NCBI GenBank assembly: GCA_000720805.1
Contig: JODI01000049.1
Location: 31,935 to 95,934, forward strand
DNA: 64,000 bases
Reading direction: 5' to 3'
DNA from: Streptomyces violaceoruber
Lineage (GTDB): Bacteria > Actinomycetota > Actinomycetes > Streptomycetales > Streptomycetaceae
Positions within the stretch are counted from its first letter, which is position 1, and every line of letters starts with the position of its first letter. Of this stretch, positions 45,365 to 54,683 are shown piece after piece. The translations under genes were made by a program, and so were the position numbers. Under the pieces are notes generated by a model. The model did not search any database, was not told the DNA's origin, and saw nothing but the letters and a program-made list of their open reading frames with translations.

Positions 45365-46560
45365 GCGCTCCTCGGGGACGGTACGGGCAGGCGGACGGTC
45401 ACCGTCGTGCCGTCGCCGGGGGCGCTGCGCACCTCGGACGTGCCGCCGGCCTCGGTGGCCCGGGCGCGCAGCCCCGCCAGACCGTAGCCGCCGGTGACGG
45501 TCCGAGGGTCGAAGCCGCAGCCGTCGTCGCGTACGGACACGGTCAGGGCGTCGTCGGTGTACGCCAGACAGATGCCGACCGCAAACGAACTCCCCGCGTG
45601 CTTACGGGAGTTGGTCAGCGCCTCCTGGCAGGAACGCAGCGCCACCACCTCCGGGCCGGCGGGCAGCGGACGTACGCTGCCCGTGACGTCGAGGGTCGCC
45701 TCATGGCGGGCGGCGAGGCGGCGCAGCGCGTCCGGAAGGGAGGCTCCGTCGAGGTCGGCGGGGGCGCCCCCGGCGACCAGGGCACGCGCTTCGGCGAGGT
45801 TCTGCCGGGCGGTCTCGTCCATCAGCACGAGATGGCGGCGGGCCTGCGGCACGTCGTGGTCGAGTTCCGCCTCCACGGCCTGGATCAGCATCAGCAGACT
45901 GGTGAAGCCCTGCGCGAGCGTGTCGTGGATCTCCCGCGCCATCCGCTCCCGCTCGGCCAGCGCGCCGTGCGCCGCCGACAGCCGGGAGACCTCGTGACGG
46001 CTCGCGTCCAGCTCCGCGATCAGCGCGGCCCGCTCCTGGCTCTGCTCGATGATCCGGATCACCCAGCCGCCGAGGGCCACCGAGAAGACCAGGGTGACGA
46101 CGGCGAACAGGGCGTTGAAGAAGACGTCCTGGTCGCTGGGCCACCACACCAGGGCCCAGCCGGCGACGGGCACCAGATTGATGACCACCACCGCCACCAG
46201 TGCCTGCCGCATCCGCAGGGTCATGAAGCACTGGGGGACCAGCGCGAACGTCATCAGCCGGGTCTCGCCGACGAGGACCGCCGACGGAAGGAACAGCGCC
46301 ATGGCCGCCAGCAGGTAGCCGAGAGCCTGCCGTTCCTCGGGTGGATCACCCCGCAGGATGGGCCGCCCGACCCACACGAACAACGGGACGAGCGGCACCA
46401 GGAGCGCCGCCGCGACGACCCGCACCGGCCACCCCGGATACCCCGTGCCGAGCACGAAGACCAAAGTGGCCAGCCAGATCAGCGCGAAGTACGTGTCCCA
46501 GATCCGGAACGACCGCGCCCAGCTGTAGGCGCCGACCGTTTCGTCGTCCGGGGCGCTCAC
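45358..46560 (-). CDS. sensor histidine kinase (HisKA_3 type)
   Basis: A 400-aa kinase with five or six membrane spans in the first 170 residues and almost no external loop, so it probably senses a signal within the membrane. The dimer/phospho-acceptor domain carries His212 in EIHDTLAQG, and the ATPase domain shows the N box (EALTNSRKHAG), G1 (DDGCGFDP) and G2 (GLAGLRARA). The GTG overlaps the stop of the permease gene (GTGA on the minus strand at 46560-46557). The type resembles kinases of the DesK/LiaS kind that watch the cell envelope. Confidence 0.92.
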   Translation of the reverse strand: MSAPDDETVGAYSWARSFRIWDTYFALIWLATLVFVLGTGYPGWPVRVVAAALLVPLVPLFVWVGRPILRGDPPEERQALGYLLAAMALFLPSAVLVGETRLMTFALVPQCFMTLRMRQALVAVVVINLVPVAGWALVWWPSDQDVFFNALFAVVTLVFSVALGGWVIRIIEQSQERAALIAELDASRHEVSRLSAAHGALAERERMAREIHDTLAQGFTSLLMLIQAVEAELDHDVPQARRHLVLMDETARQNLAEARALVAGGAPADLDGASLPDALRRLAARHEATLDVTGSVRPLPAGPEVVALRSCQEALTNSRKHAGSSFAVGICLAYTDDALTVSVRDDGCGFDPRTVTGGYGLAGLRARATEAGGTSEVRSAPGDGTTVTVRLPVPSPRSAW

Positions 46561-47414
46561 CCGTCGCGCCGGTTCTTCCACCGGAAGGTCAGCAGGCACA
46601 GCAGCAATCCTCCGACGCACCACGCCCCGAGCACCAGGGCGATCCGGCCGTACTCCCAGCCTCCCGTCTGCTCCAGGACCCGCGCCGACTCCGGCAGGAA
46701 CACCCCGCGCAGACCCTGGCACATCCACTTCAACGGGAACAGGGCGCCGATGTTCAGCATCCAGTCGGGAATCGTGTCGACCGCGATGTACACCCCGGAG
46801 ATGAACTGCAGTACCAGGAAGGGGAGTACGACCACGGAGCTGGCGCTCTTGCCCGATTTCGGGACCGAGCTGATCGCGATCCCCAGCAGCGCGCACGCCG
46901 TCAGCCCGAGGACGAAGATCCAGGCGAAGTCGAACCAGCGGCCGCCGTCCGAGGGCAGCTCGACGTCGTAGAGCGTCGTGCCCACGCCGAGCAGGATCGC
47001 CGTCTCCAGCAGACCGGTGACCAGAACCAGCCAGATCTTGCCGAGGAAGTACGCCGCCGGCGGCATCGGTGTGCCGCGCAGCCGGCGCAGCACCTTCTCG
47101 TCCCGTTCGATCGCGATGGAGATGCCGAGGGACTGGAAGCTCGTCGACATGATGCCGGCGGCCATCATCGCCGGGACGTACAGCTGCGACGCGGTGATGC
47201 CGGCGCCCTGGACGTCGTCGCGGAAGATCGACGCGAACAGGAACAGGAACACCACCGGGAAGGCGAAGGTGAACACCACCTGGTCGCGCTGCCGGAAGAA
47301 CTGCTTGATCTCCAGGGCGCCGCGCCGCAGCCCGAGGCCCCATGCCCCGGGCAGCCGCTCGCCGGACGCCTCTGTACGAGGCTCACGGGGCTGTCGTACG
47401 ACGGTCGCGGTCAT
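46557..47414 (-). CDS. ABC-2 type transporter permease
   Basis: A 285-aa permease with six spans: after a short cytoplasmic tail and the amphipathic helix EIKQFFRQRDQVVFTF, spans lie near 45-65, 77-98, 125-150, 160-190, 200-220 and 255-275. The MISTS/SIAIERDEKVLRRLRGTPM loop is characteristic of drug or peptide exporters of the ABC-2 class (DrrB-like). It works with the ATPase encoded just upstream. Start and stop overlap both neighbours. Confidence 0.9.
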   Translation of the reverse strand: MTATVVRQPREPRTEASGERLPGAWGLGLRRGALEIKQFFRQRDQVVFTFAFPVVFLFLFASIFRDDVQGAGITASQLYVPAMMAAGIMSTSFQSLGISIAIERDEKVLRRLRGTPMPPAAYFLGKIWLVLVTGLLETAILLGVGTTLYDVELPSDGGRWFDFAWIFVLGLTACALLGIAISSVPKSGKSASSVVVLPFLVLQFISGVYIAVDTIPDWMLNIGALFPLKWMCQGLRGVFLPESARVLEQTGGWEYGRIALVLGAWCVGGLLLCLLTFRWKNRRDG

Positions 47415-48277
47415 CGTGCGTCCTCCTGTCCGGTCAGCCGCAGGTAGACGTCCTCCAGCGTGGGACGGCCGACCCGCAGCCCCGGGATCTCGCCGTCGAA
47501 GCGGCGCATCAGTTCGGCGACCGTCCGGGTGGGCGTCTGCGTCCGCTCCGTGCGCGGGGAGCCGTCCGGCTCGGTCCACTCGACGGTGGCCTCGGTGCCG
47601 TACCGCTCCCGCAGGGCGGTGGGATCACCCTCGGCGACGACCTGGCCCTTGGCGATCACGGCCAGCCGGTCGACGAGTGCCTCGGCCTCCTCCAGGTAGT
47701 GGGTGGTGAGCAGGATCGTCGTGCCCTCGTCGGCCAGTTTGCGGATCAGGTCCCAGAACTGGCGGCGGGCCGCCGGGTCGAAACCCGTCGTCGGCTCGTC
47801 CAGGAGCAGCAGCTCGGGATCGCCGATCACGCCGAGCGCCACGTCGAGGCGCCGGCGCTGCCCGCCGGACAGCGCCTTGATCCGGCTGCCCGCCTTGGCC
47901 TCAAGACCGACCAGGCCGATGACCTCCTCCGGGTCGCGCGGCCGCGGGTAGTAGCGGGCGAAGTGCCGCACGGTCTCGTCGACCGTCAACTCCGCGGGCG
48001 CGGATTCGTCCTGCCAGACGATTCCGACACGTGATCGCCACGCGCGCGTGCCGCGCGCCGGATCCGCCCCGAGGACGGACACCTCGCCGGCGTCCCGGTC
48101 CCGGTTGCCCTGGAGGATCTCCACCGTCGTGCTCTTGCCCGCCCCATTGGGCCCGAGCAGGCCGAACACCTCACCTTGGTGGATGCCGAGGTCGATGCCG
48201 TCGACCGCGACGATGTCGCCGTACTGCTTGCGCAGCCCCCGTACGTCCACCGCGAGTTCTTTCGCGTGTGCTGTCAT
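47411..48277 (-). CDS. ABC transporter ATP-binding protein
   Basis: A 288-aa DrrA-like ATPase: Walker A GPNGAGKST, Q loop VWQDE, signature LSGGQRRRL, Walker B LLLLDEPT and the His switch TTHYLEEAE, followed by a C-terminal regulatory extension of about 60 residues. It is the first gene of the four-gene operon ATPase-permease-kinase-regulator. Substrate is not evident: a drug, peptide or lipid to be pumped out is likeliest. The ATG lies 15 bases after a near-perfect palindrome in the leader. Confidence 0.92.
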   Translation of the reverse strand: MTAHAKELAVDVRGLRKQYGDIVAVDGIDLGIHQGEVFGLLGPNGAGKSTTVEILQGNRDRDAGEVSVLGADPARGTRAWRSRVGIVWQDESAPAELTVDETVRHFARYYPRPRDPEEVIGLVGLEAKAGSRIKALSGGQRRRLDVALGVIGDPELLLLDEPTTGFDPAARRQFWDLIRKLADEGTTILLTTHYLEEAEALVDRLAVIAKGQVVAEGDPTALRERYGTEATVEWTEPDGSPRTERTQTPTRTVAELMRRFDGEIPGLRVGRPTLEDVYLRLTGQEDAR

Positions 48278-48292
48278 GCGTTCGAGCTTCAG

Positions 48293-48313
48293 CCCGGAAT
48301 CGAGTATTCCGGG
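48293..48313. promoter_or_regulatory. inverted repeat CCCGGAAT-N5-ATTCCGGG
   Basis: Perfect 8-base arms (48293-48300 and 48306-48313) with a CGAGT spacer, in the 148-base gap between the divergent ABC operon and the VKOR gene, 16 bases before the ATPase start. It could bind the operon's own response regulator or form a hairpin in the leader. Confidence 0.7.
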
Positions 48314-48425
48314 ACGACCGTGCGTACTTCCTTATGTCCATCGAACGGTGGACACGCGCGTCGGTGCGGCACAATGGCCGATGCTTGAAGGAAGGTCCCA
48401 CTCTCCAGCAGACGGAATCGGCGTG

Positions 48426-49088
48426 ATGAGCAAGACCAGAGTCAAGGACGTCTCCACCGAGCCCGAGCCCTCGTCGGCTTCCGCCGACGCCGCGCCGCGG
48501 ACGGTGGGCGGCAGCCGGGCCTTCGCCCTGCTGCTGGTGATCACCGGCGCGGCGGGTCTGCTCGCCGCGTGGGTCATCACGATCGACAAGTTCAAGCTGC
48601 TCGAGGCCAAGGTCGAAGGCAAGACCTTCACCCCCGGCTGCAGCCTGAACCCCGTCGTCTCCTGCGGCAGCGTCATGGAGAGCAAGCAGGCAGCCGCCTT
48701 CGGGTTCCCCAACCCGGTGCTCGGCCTGGTCTGCTACGGCATCGTGATCTGCGTCGGCATGAGCCTGCTCGCCCGGGCCCGCTTCCCGCGCTGGTACTGG
48801 CTCACCTTCAACGCCGGCACCCTCTTCGGAGTGGGCTTCTGCGCCTGGCTGATGTTCCAGTCGCTGTACCGGATCAACGCGCTGTGCCTGTGGTGCTCGC
48901 TGGCCTGGGTCGCCACGATCGTCATGTTCTGGTACGTCACGTCGTTCAACATCCGCAACGGCTTCCTGCCCGCCCCGCGCTGGCTGAAGAGCTTCTTCGG
49001 CGAGTTCACCTGGGTCATGCCGGTCCTGCACATCGGGATCATCGGCATGCTGGTCCTCACGCGCTGGTGGGACTTCTGGACCAGCTGA
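48426..49088 (+). CDS. vitamin K epoxide reductase family protein
   Basis: A 220-aa membrane protein with four or five spans. The VKOR cysteines are all present: Cys72 and Cys80 in the external loop and the redox pair Cys154-x2-Cys157 in a membrane helix (CLWC). Bacterial VKOR re-oxidises DsbA-like proteins and passes electrons to quinone, so it supports disulfide formation outside the cell. The first 30 residues are a disordered cytoplasmic tail. Start at ATG 48426; a GTG directly before it is an alternative. Confidence 0.9.
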   Translation: MSKTRVKDVSTEPEPSSASADAAPRTVGGSRAFALLLVITGAAGLLAAWVITIDKFKLLEAKVEGKTFTPGCSLNPVVSCGSVMESKQAAAFGFPNPVLGLVCYGIVICVGMSLLARARFPRWYWLTFNAGTLFGVGFCAWLMFQSLYRINALCLWCSLAWVATIVMFWYVTSFNIRNGFLPAPRWLKSFFGEFTWVMPVLHIGIIGMLVLTRWWDFWTS

Positions 49089-49090
49089 CC

Positions 49091-49164
49091 GCCCGGTTGC
49101 CGGGCCGTCGGTCACCCGTGATCGACCGCCCGGATTCCGGGCCGTCCGTCACCCGCGATCCGGG
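49091..49164. repeat. imperfect 37-bp direct repeat
   Basis: 49091-49127 and 49128-49164 agree at most positions: GCCCGG, a short palindromic CCGGG core, CCGTC, GTCACCCG and GATC are shared in order. Each unit has its own small inverted repeat (CCCGG-N-CCGGG). It lies between the VKOR stop and the rarA promoter and may serve as a two-hairpin terminator. Confidence 0.75.
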
Positions 49165-49203
49165 CCGCCCGGTGGCCCCGGCCGGATTGTCAGTGCGGTG
49201 ACA

Positions 49204-49209
49204 TAGGGT
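49204..49209 (+). promoter_or_regulatory. -10 element of leaderless rarA
   Basis: TAGGGT ends 7 bases before the GTG at 49217 and no Shine-Dalgarno precedes that GTG, the same arrangement as at 2069-2083. No good -35 is visible. Confidence 0.45.
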
Positions 49210-49216
49210 TTTCGGT

Positions 49217-50572
49217 GTGGAGCCCGACCTGTTCACCGCCGCAGCCGAAGAACGCCAGGAGAAGGACCCGGCCGCCAGCCCGCTGGCCGTCCGGATGCGC
49301 CCGCGCACCCTCGACGAGGTGGTGGGCCAGCAGCACCTCCTGAAGCCGGGCTCACCCCTGCGCAGACTGGTCGGCGAGGGGGCGGGCGGCCCGGCCGGCC
49401 CGTCCTCGGTGATTCTCTGGGGCCCGCCCGGCACCGGCAAGACAACCCTGGCGTACGTCGTCTCCAAGGCCACCAACAAGCGTTTCGTGGAACTCTCGGC
49501 GATCACCGCCGGCGTGAAGGAGGTCCGCGCGGTCATCGACGGAGCCCGCCGCGCCACCGGCGGCTTCGGCAAGGAGACCGTCCTCTTCCTCGACGAGATC
49601 CACCGCTTCAGCAAGGCACAGCAGGACTCCCTGCTGCCGGCCGTCGAGAACCGCTGGGTGACCCTGATCGCGGCGACCACCGAGAACCCGTACTTCTCGG
49701 TGATCTCCCCCCTGTTGTCCCGCTCCCTCCTGCTCACCCTCGAACCGCTCACGGACGACGACCTGCGCGGGCTCCTGCGCCGCGCCCTCACCGACGAGCG
49801 CGGCCTGGGGAACGCAGTCACCCTCCCCGAGGACACCGAGGAACACCTGCTGCGGATCGCCGGCGGCGACGCCCGCCGCGCCCTGACCGCCCTGGAGGCC
49901 GCCGCCGGCGCCACCCTCGACAAGGGCGAGGCGGAGGTGAGCCTCCAGACCCTGGAGGAGACGGTCGACCGGGCCGCCGTGAAGTACGACCGCGACGGCG
50001 ACCAGCACTACGACGTGGCCAGCGCACTCATCAAGTCCATCCGCGGCTCCGACGTCGACGCGGCCCTGCACTACCTGGCCCGCATGATCGAGGCCGGCGA
50101 GGACCCCCGCTTCATCGCCCGCCGCCTGATGATCTCCGCCAGCGAGGACATCGGCCTCGCCGACCCGAACGCCCTGCCGATCGCGGTCGCCGCCGCCCAG
50201 GCCGTCGCCATGATCGGATTCCCCGAGGCCGCCCTCACCCTCAGCCACGCCACCATCGCCCTCGCCCTGGCCCCCAAGTCCAACGCGGCGACGACGGCGA
50301 TCGGCGCCGCCATGGAGGACGTACGCAAGGGGCTGGCCGGTCCCGTGCCGCCCCACCTGCGCGACGGGCATTACAAGGGCGCCGCCAAATTGGGCCACGC
50401 ACAGGGGTACGTGTACCCGCACGACCTGCCCGAGGGCATCGCCGCCCAGCAGTACGCCCCGGACGCGATCAAGGACCGCGCCTACTACGAACCCACGCGG
50501 CACGGCGCCGAGGCGCGGTACGCGGACGCCGTGGAGTGGACCCGCAAGCACCTCGGTCGCAAGGGGTCCTGA
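49217..50572 (+). CDS. rarA: replication-associated recombination protein RarA
   Basis: A 451-aa AAA+ ATPase of the RarA/MgsA/WRNIP1 family that acts at stalled replication forks. Walker [10 protein letters not shown], Walker [12 protein letters not shown], sensor 1 [11 protein letters not shown], a lid domain with [12 protein letters not shown], and the family-typical C-terminal region ([31 protein letters not shown]). Full length. Start at GTG 49217, probably without a leader. Confidence 0.95.
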   Translation: MEPDLFTAAAEERQEKDPAASPLAVRMRPRTLDEVVGQQHLLKPGSPLRRLVGEGAGGPAGPSSVILWGPPGTGKTTLAYVVSKATNKRFVELSAITAGVKEVRAVIDGARRATGGFGKETVLFLDEIHRFSKAQQDSLLPAVENRWVTLIAATTENPYFSVISPLLSRSLLLTLEPLTDDDLRGLLRRALTDERGLGNAVTLPEDTEEHLLRIAGGDARRALTALEAAAGATLDKGEAEVSLQTLEETVDRAAVKYDRDGDQHYDVASALIKSIRGSDVDAALHYLARMIEAGEDPRFIARRLMISASEDIGLADPNALPIAVAAAQAVAMIGFPEAALTLSHATIALALAPKSNAATTAIGAAMEDVRKGLAGPVPPHLRDGHYKGAAKLGHAQGYVYPHDLPEGIAAQQYAPDAIKDRAYYEPTRHGAEARYADAVEWTRKHLGRKGS

Positions 50573-50580
50573 GCACCCTG

Positions 50581-50906
50581 TAGACTCGCCCGAAGTGCTG
50601 CGTCCCGTGTCCGGCCCCTTGAAAGAGGAACCGGCTCACCAGAGCGGGACATCCAGCCGGAGACCTGGTCCGCCAGGATCTCCAGGAGCGTCGCGCACCG
50701 TCGAACGGTGTCGCGGGCAGCCCACCACCACCCGCAGTTCCGGGAAAGGTCGGTGGGCCACTCGCGTGCTGCACGTTGTGCCCAGACCAGGGAGCGGCTG
50801 CCCGGCAGGTCCCCAGTGGACCGGCGGGGTTTCCCCGGCTGCGGATGCGACCTCCCCTAACCCTGGTGAAGCCGTATTCGCATCAGAGACACGAGGTGTT
50901 TGGTTC
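50581..50906 (+). promoter_or_regulatory. rpsD promoter and long structured leader
   Basis: TAGACT (50581-50586) is a good -10, 9 bases after the rarA stop. It predicts a 5' leader of over 300 bases before the rpsD ATG. No ORF with Streptomyces codon bias lies in it, but it has several hairpins, e.g. CACCG-TCGAA-CGGTG near 50698-50712. A long leader before a gene for an RNA-binding ribosomal protein suggests feedback control by S4 on its own mRNA; this is inference. Confidence 0.5.
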
Positions 50907-51521
50907 ATGCCGAACCAGTCCCGCCCCAAGGTCAAGAAGTCGCGTGCCCTCGGTATCGCGCTGACCCCGAAGGCCGTCAAGTACTTCGAGGCCCGTCCCT
51001 ACCCCCCGGGTGAGCACGGCCGTGGCCGCAAGCAGAACTCGGACTACAAGGTCCGTCTGCTGGAGAAGCAGCGTCTGCGCGCGCAGTACGACGTGTCCGA
51101 GCGCCAGCTCGTCCGCGCCTACGAGCGTGCGTCCAAGGTCCAGGGCAAGACCGGTGAGGCCCTGATCATCGAGCTCGAGCGCCGTCTCGACGCGCTGGTC
51201 CTGCGTTCGGGCATCGCCCGCACGATCTACCAGGCCCGCCAGATGGTCGTCCACGGCCACATCGAGGTCAACGGCCAGAAGGTCGACAAGCCGTCCTTCC
51301 GCGTCAAGCCCGACGACGTCGTCATGGTCCGTGAGCGCAGCCGCGAGAAGACCCTCTTCTCGATCGCCCGCGAGGGCGGCTTCGCCCCCGACGGCGAGAC
51401 CCCGCGCTACCTCCAGGTGAACCTCCGCGCCCTGGCCTTCCGCCTGGACCGCGAGCCGAACCGCAAGGAGATCCCGGTGATCTGCGACGAGCAGCTCGTC
51501 GTCGAGTACTACGCCCGCTGA
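50907..51521 (+). CDS. rpsD: 30S ribosomal protein S4
   Basis: A 204-aa primary 16S rRNA-binding protein that starts small-subunit assembly. The start [37 protein letters not shown] and the S4 RNA-binding domain ([31 protein letters not shown]) are all clear. It has no N-terminal zinc cysteines, so it is the Zn-free C-minus form. GAGGTG precedes the ATG. It is a lone rpsD outside the ribosomal operons, as in other streptomycetes. Confidence 0.97.
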   Translation: MPNQSRPKVKKSRALGIALTPKAVKYFEARPYPPGEHGRGRKQNSDYKVRLLEKQRLRAQYDVSERQLVRAYERASKVQGKTGEALIIELERRLDALVLRSGIARTIYQARQMVVHGHIEVNGQKVDKPSFRVKPDDVVMVRERSREKTLFSIAREGGFAPDGETPRYLQVNLRALAFRLDREPNRKEIPVICDEQLVVEYYAR

Positions 51522-51554
51522 TCACCCAGCGGCGGACGTAGCACCACCAGCGTC

Positions 51555-53720
51555 TCAGCCCGCCGTCTCTCCGCCCTTCCGGGTGGGCGAGGCGGCGGGC
51601 TCGTGCGTGTCCAGGATCGCCGCGGCACGCCGCACCGGCCCGCGCGGTGCCGGCAGCGCCTCCAGGGACGGCTCCGGCGCTCCGTTCAGCGCCCGGTCCA
51701 CCGCGGCCTCCCGGTCGAGCCGGGCACCCTGCCGTAACGACTCCTCGTACCGCTTGTCGCCCAGCTGCTCCCTGGCCATCGCCTCGCACAACTCGTGCGG
51801 GGCGTTGTAGTGGGCCGAGCCGAACAGCGGCAGGCCCACCGACGGCCACAGGGCTCCCGCCGCCCCCTGCAGCACGGCGGCCTCCGCCGGGTCGCCCTCC
51901 GTGGCCGTGACCAGGGCCAGCAGTTCGATGGACAGCACCGAGCCGAGCAGATCGTGGAAGGCGTGGGCGCCGCTCAGACAGTCGCACAGCAGCTCACGGG
52001 CGCGCGCCGGGTCGCCCCCGCTCCAGGCGGCGTACGCCAGGACGTACAGCGCGTAGCCGCGCGCCCAGCGCTCGCCATGGTCGTCGCAGACCTGGCGCAC
52101 GTCCTCGCACAGCCGTACCGCGTCCGGCAGATCGCCCTGGACCGCTCGGGTCATCGCGAGTTCGACCTGGGCCATCAGCACGTTGCTGTTGAGTTCGCCG
52201 ATGTCCTGGTAGCGCGCCAGCGCCGAGCGCAGCAGCGTCTCCGCACGCGCCATGTCGCCCGTCACCAGAGCCAGACAGCCCGTGCGGTGTTCGGCGTACG
52301 CCGTCCCCGTGGCGCTCGCGACCCGCTCCGCGGCCTCCCGGCACTCCTCCAGCGCCGCCGTCGCGGCCGCCGCGTCGCCCTGCAGGATCGCCACGGAGCC
52401 GAGCACCCACAGCGCCTTCAGCCGGGACTGCTCGTGCTGTGACTCCAGACGTACCGCCTGCTCCAGCCAGTGCCGCCCCTCCGCCAGCCGGCCGCAGCCG
52501 ACCCAGCAGAACCACAGGGAGCCCGCCAGGTACTGGCCCAGACGCGCCCCGTCCGGTTCGGTCAGGCAGTTCTCCAGGGCCAGCCGCAGGTTCGGCAGCT
52601 CCGCCGCCACGCGCGCGGCCACCTCGCGCTGGCGCGGGGAGAACCAGTCCAGCTCGCACGAGGTCGCCAGGCCCATGTACCAGTCGCGGTGCCGTCGCCG
52701 CAGCCTGGCCGCGTCACCGGTCGCCTCCAGCCAGTCGGCGCCGTACGCCCGGACCGTGTCCAGCATGCGGTACCGCACGCCCGTCGCGGTCTCCTCGCGG
52801 GTGACCACGGACTGGGCGAGCAGTTCCGTCAGTACGGCCAGGACGTCGTTGGAGTGCAGCCCGTTGCCGCTGCACACGTACTCGGCGGCCTCCAGGTCGA
52901 ACCGCCCGGCGAACACCGACAGCCGCGACCACAGCAACCGCTCCTCACACGTGCACAGTTCATGGCTCCAGCCGATCGCCGTGCGCAGCGTCCGATGACG
53001 GGGGAGCGCGTCCCGGCTCCCCCCGGTCAACAGTGCGAACCGGTCGTCCAGCCGCTCCAGCAACTGCCCCGGGGACAACGCCCGCAGCCGCCCCGCGGCC
53101 AGCTCGACCGCCAGCGGAATGCCGTCGAGGCGCCGGCACAGCTCCCGTACGTCGGGATCGTCCCGGAGAGTGATCCCCTGCCGGGCGGCCCGGTCCGCGA
53201 ACAGCTGGACCGCCTCGTCCACGTCGAGCGGACCCAACGGCACCACGCACTCACCGGCCACCTCCAGAGGGCGGCGCCCCACGGCCAGCACCCGCAGTCC
53301 GGGCGCCCGGCCGAGCAGTTCGGTCACCAGCGAGGCGCACGCGTCCACCAGGTGCTCGAACCCGTCGAGGAGCAGCAGGAGTTCGCGGTCGGCGAGATGC
53401 GCGAGCAGCGTCTCGCACGGCGCGCGGGTGGTGTGGTCCGTGAGCCCGAGCGCCTCCACCACCGCGAAGTCCACGAACTCCGGATCGCGCACCGGCGCCA
53501 GTTCCACCCGCCACACACCGTCCCGGGGCACCGACCGCGCCGCCGCGCGTGCCGCCAGCCGGGACTTGCCGATCCCGCCGCCCCCGGTGACGGTCACCAG
53601 CCGCGCGGTGCCGAGCGCCCGTGTCAGCGTGGAGAGTTCGGCCGCGCGGCCCACGAACGCGGTGAGCTCCAGGGGGAGATTGCCGTTGACCGGGGTACTG
53701 CCGGACTGGTGATCGCACAT
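51555..53720 (-). CDS. STAND-type ATPase with TPR repeats; carries a TTA codon
   Basis: A 721-aa protein with the layout of the ATPase half of AfsR/SARP-like regulators. P-loop GGGGIGKS, Walker B LLLLLDGFEH, the RxxR-like GRRPLEVAGE and GIPLAVELAAGRLRALSP motifs of NB-ARC NTPases, a winged-helix-like stretch (RTLRTAIGWSHEL ... LSVFAGRFDLEAAE), then about 300 residues of TPR-like helical repeats. No DNA-binding domain is present at either end, so it may sense a ligand and act on a partner. Leu662 is coded by TTA (51737-51735), the only one I found in any gene here; such codons need the bldA tRNA. Start ATG 53720 is tentative. Confidence 0.8.
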   Translation of the reverse strand: MCDHQSGSTPVNGNLPLELTAFVGRAAELSTLTRALGTARLVTVTGGGGIGKSRLAARAAARSVPRDGVWRVELAPVRDPEFVDFAVVEALGLTDHTTRAPCETLLAHLADRELLLLLDGFEHLVDACASLVTELLGRAPGLRVLAVGRRPLEVAGECVVPLGPLDVDEAVQLFADRAARQGITLRDDPDVRELCRRLDGIPLAVELAAGRLRALSPGQLLERLDDRFALLTGGSRDALPRHRTLRTAIGWSHELCTCEERLLWSRLSVFAGRFDLEAAEYVCSGNGLHSNDVLAVLTELLAQSVVTREETATGVRYRMLDTVRAYGADWLEATGDAARLRRRHRDWYMGLATSCELDWFSPRQREVAARVAAELPNLRLALENCLTEPDGARLGQYLAGSLWFCWVGCGRLAEGRHWLEQAVRLESQHEQSRLKALWVLGSVAILQGDAAAATAALEECREAAERVASATGTAYAEHRTGCLALVTGDMARAETLLRSALARYQDIGELNSNVLMAQVELAMTRAVQGDLPDAVRLCEDVRQVCDDHGERWARGYALYVLAYAAWSGGDPARARELLCDCLSGAHAFHDLLGSVLSIELLALVTATEGDPAEAAVLQGAAGALWPSVGLPLFGSAHYNAPHELCEAMAREQLGDKRYEESLRQGARLDREAAVDRALNGAPEPSLEALPAPRGPVRRAAAILDTHEPAASPTRKGGETAG

Positions 53721-53882
53721 GGGACACGGAGCGTACTGAGCTGTGTTCGGTCCGTACAATCCCTCCGCGTCACCCTCCCGCGCGCGGGAGGTAATCCGGT
53801 ACGGAGCCCCACCCCCGGCGCGATAGGCTCGGCGTACGACTTTTTCGATATGCAGGCACGTTTCAGGGAGCGGGTGCACACA

Positions 53883-54323
53883 GTGTCCGGTGGAGAGGTG
53901 GCCGGGATCCTGGTGGCCGTCTTCTGGGCGATCCTGGTCTCCTTCCTCGCCGTCGCGCTGGCGAGGGTGGCCCAGACGCTCAAGGCGACCACCAAGCTCG
54001 TGGCGGACGTGACCGATCAGGCCGTCCCGCTGCTGGCCGACGCCTCCGCGGCGGTGCGCTCCGCGCAGACCCAGATCGACCGGGTCGACGCGATCGCGTC
54101 GGACGTCCAGGAAGTCACGTCGAACGCCTCGGCGCTGTCGACCACCGTCGCCTCCACCTTCGGCGGCCCCCTGGTCAAGGTCGCCGCCTTCGGCTACGGC
54201 GTGCGCCGGGCCCTCGGCGGCCGCAAGGACGACGTGCCCGTCAAAGCACCCCGGCGTACCGTGCTCGTGGGCCGCACGGTCTCTCGGCGGGACAAGCGAG
54301 ACCTCCGCAAGAAGAAGGACTGA
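53883..54323 (+). CDS. DUF948 membrane protein
   Basis: A 146-aa protein with one N-terminal span (about residues 7-26), then a helical, coiled-coil-like part (QTLKATTKLVADVTDQAVPLLADASAAVR) and a basic C-terminus with RRDKRDLRKKKD. This is the DUF948 layout; function unknown. It is the first gene of the long run that leads to alaS; in streptomycetes it commonly precedes alaS. The GTG start has no strong Shine-Dalgarno. Confidence 0.8.
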   Translation: MSGGEVAGILVAVFWAILVSFLAVALARVAQTLKATTKLVADVTDQAVPLLADASAAVRSAQTQIDRVDAIASDVQEVTSNASALSTTVASTFGGPLVKVAAFGYGVRRALGGRKDDVPVKAPRRTVLVGRTVSRRDKRDLRKKKD

Positions 54324-54332
54324 GAGCCAGCG

Positions 54333-54683
54333 ATGTTCCGCCGTACCTTCTGGTTCACCTCGGGCGTCGCCGCCGGTGTGTGGGCCACCACCAAGGTCAA
54401 CCGCAAGCTGAAGCAGCTGACGCCCGAGAACCTGGCAGTGAGCGCCGCGAACAAGGCGATCGACGCCGGACACCGTCTCAAGGACCGCGCGGTGGGCTTC
54501 GCGCTCGACGTCCGCGACAACATGGCGCAGCGGGAGGCCGAGCTGGGTGACGTCCTCGGGATCAACGAGAACCCCGAGCTGCCCTCCCCCCGGCGGTACA
54601 CCGCCATCGAGAACCGCAACAGCATGAAGTCCGTCGACAGCGACAGGACGACGTACTCGTACAACCGGAATGAGGACCACTGA
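54333..54683 (+). CDS. DUF6167-type small protein
   Basis: A 116-aa protein that starts [21 protein letters not shown], a short hydrophobic anchor, followed by a helical, charged segment ([26 protein letters not shown]) and a polar tail. It always seems to sit between the DUF948 gene and alaS in Streptomyces. It lies 9 bases behind the previous gene, and its stop shares a base with the alaS ATG. Function is not known. Confidence 0.75.
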   Translation: MFRRTFWFTSGVAAGVWATTKVNRKLKQLTPENLAVSAANKAIDAGHRLKDRAVGFALDVRDNMAQREAELGDVLGINENPELPSPRRYTAIENRNSMKSVDSDRTTYSYNRNEDH

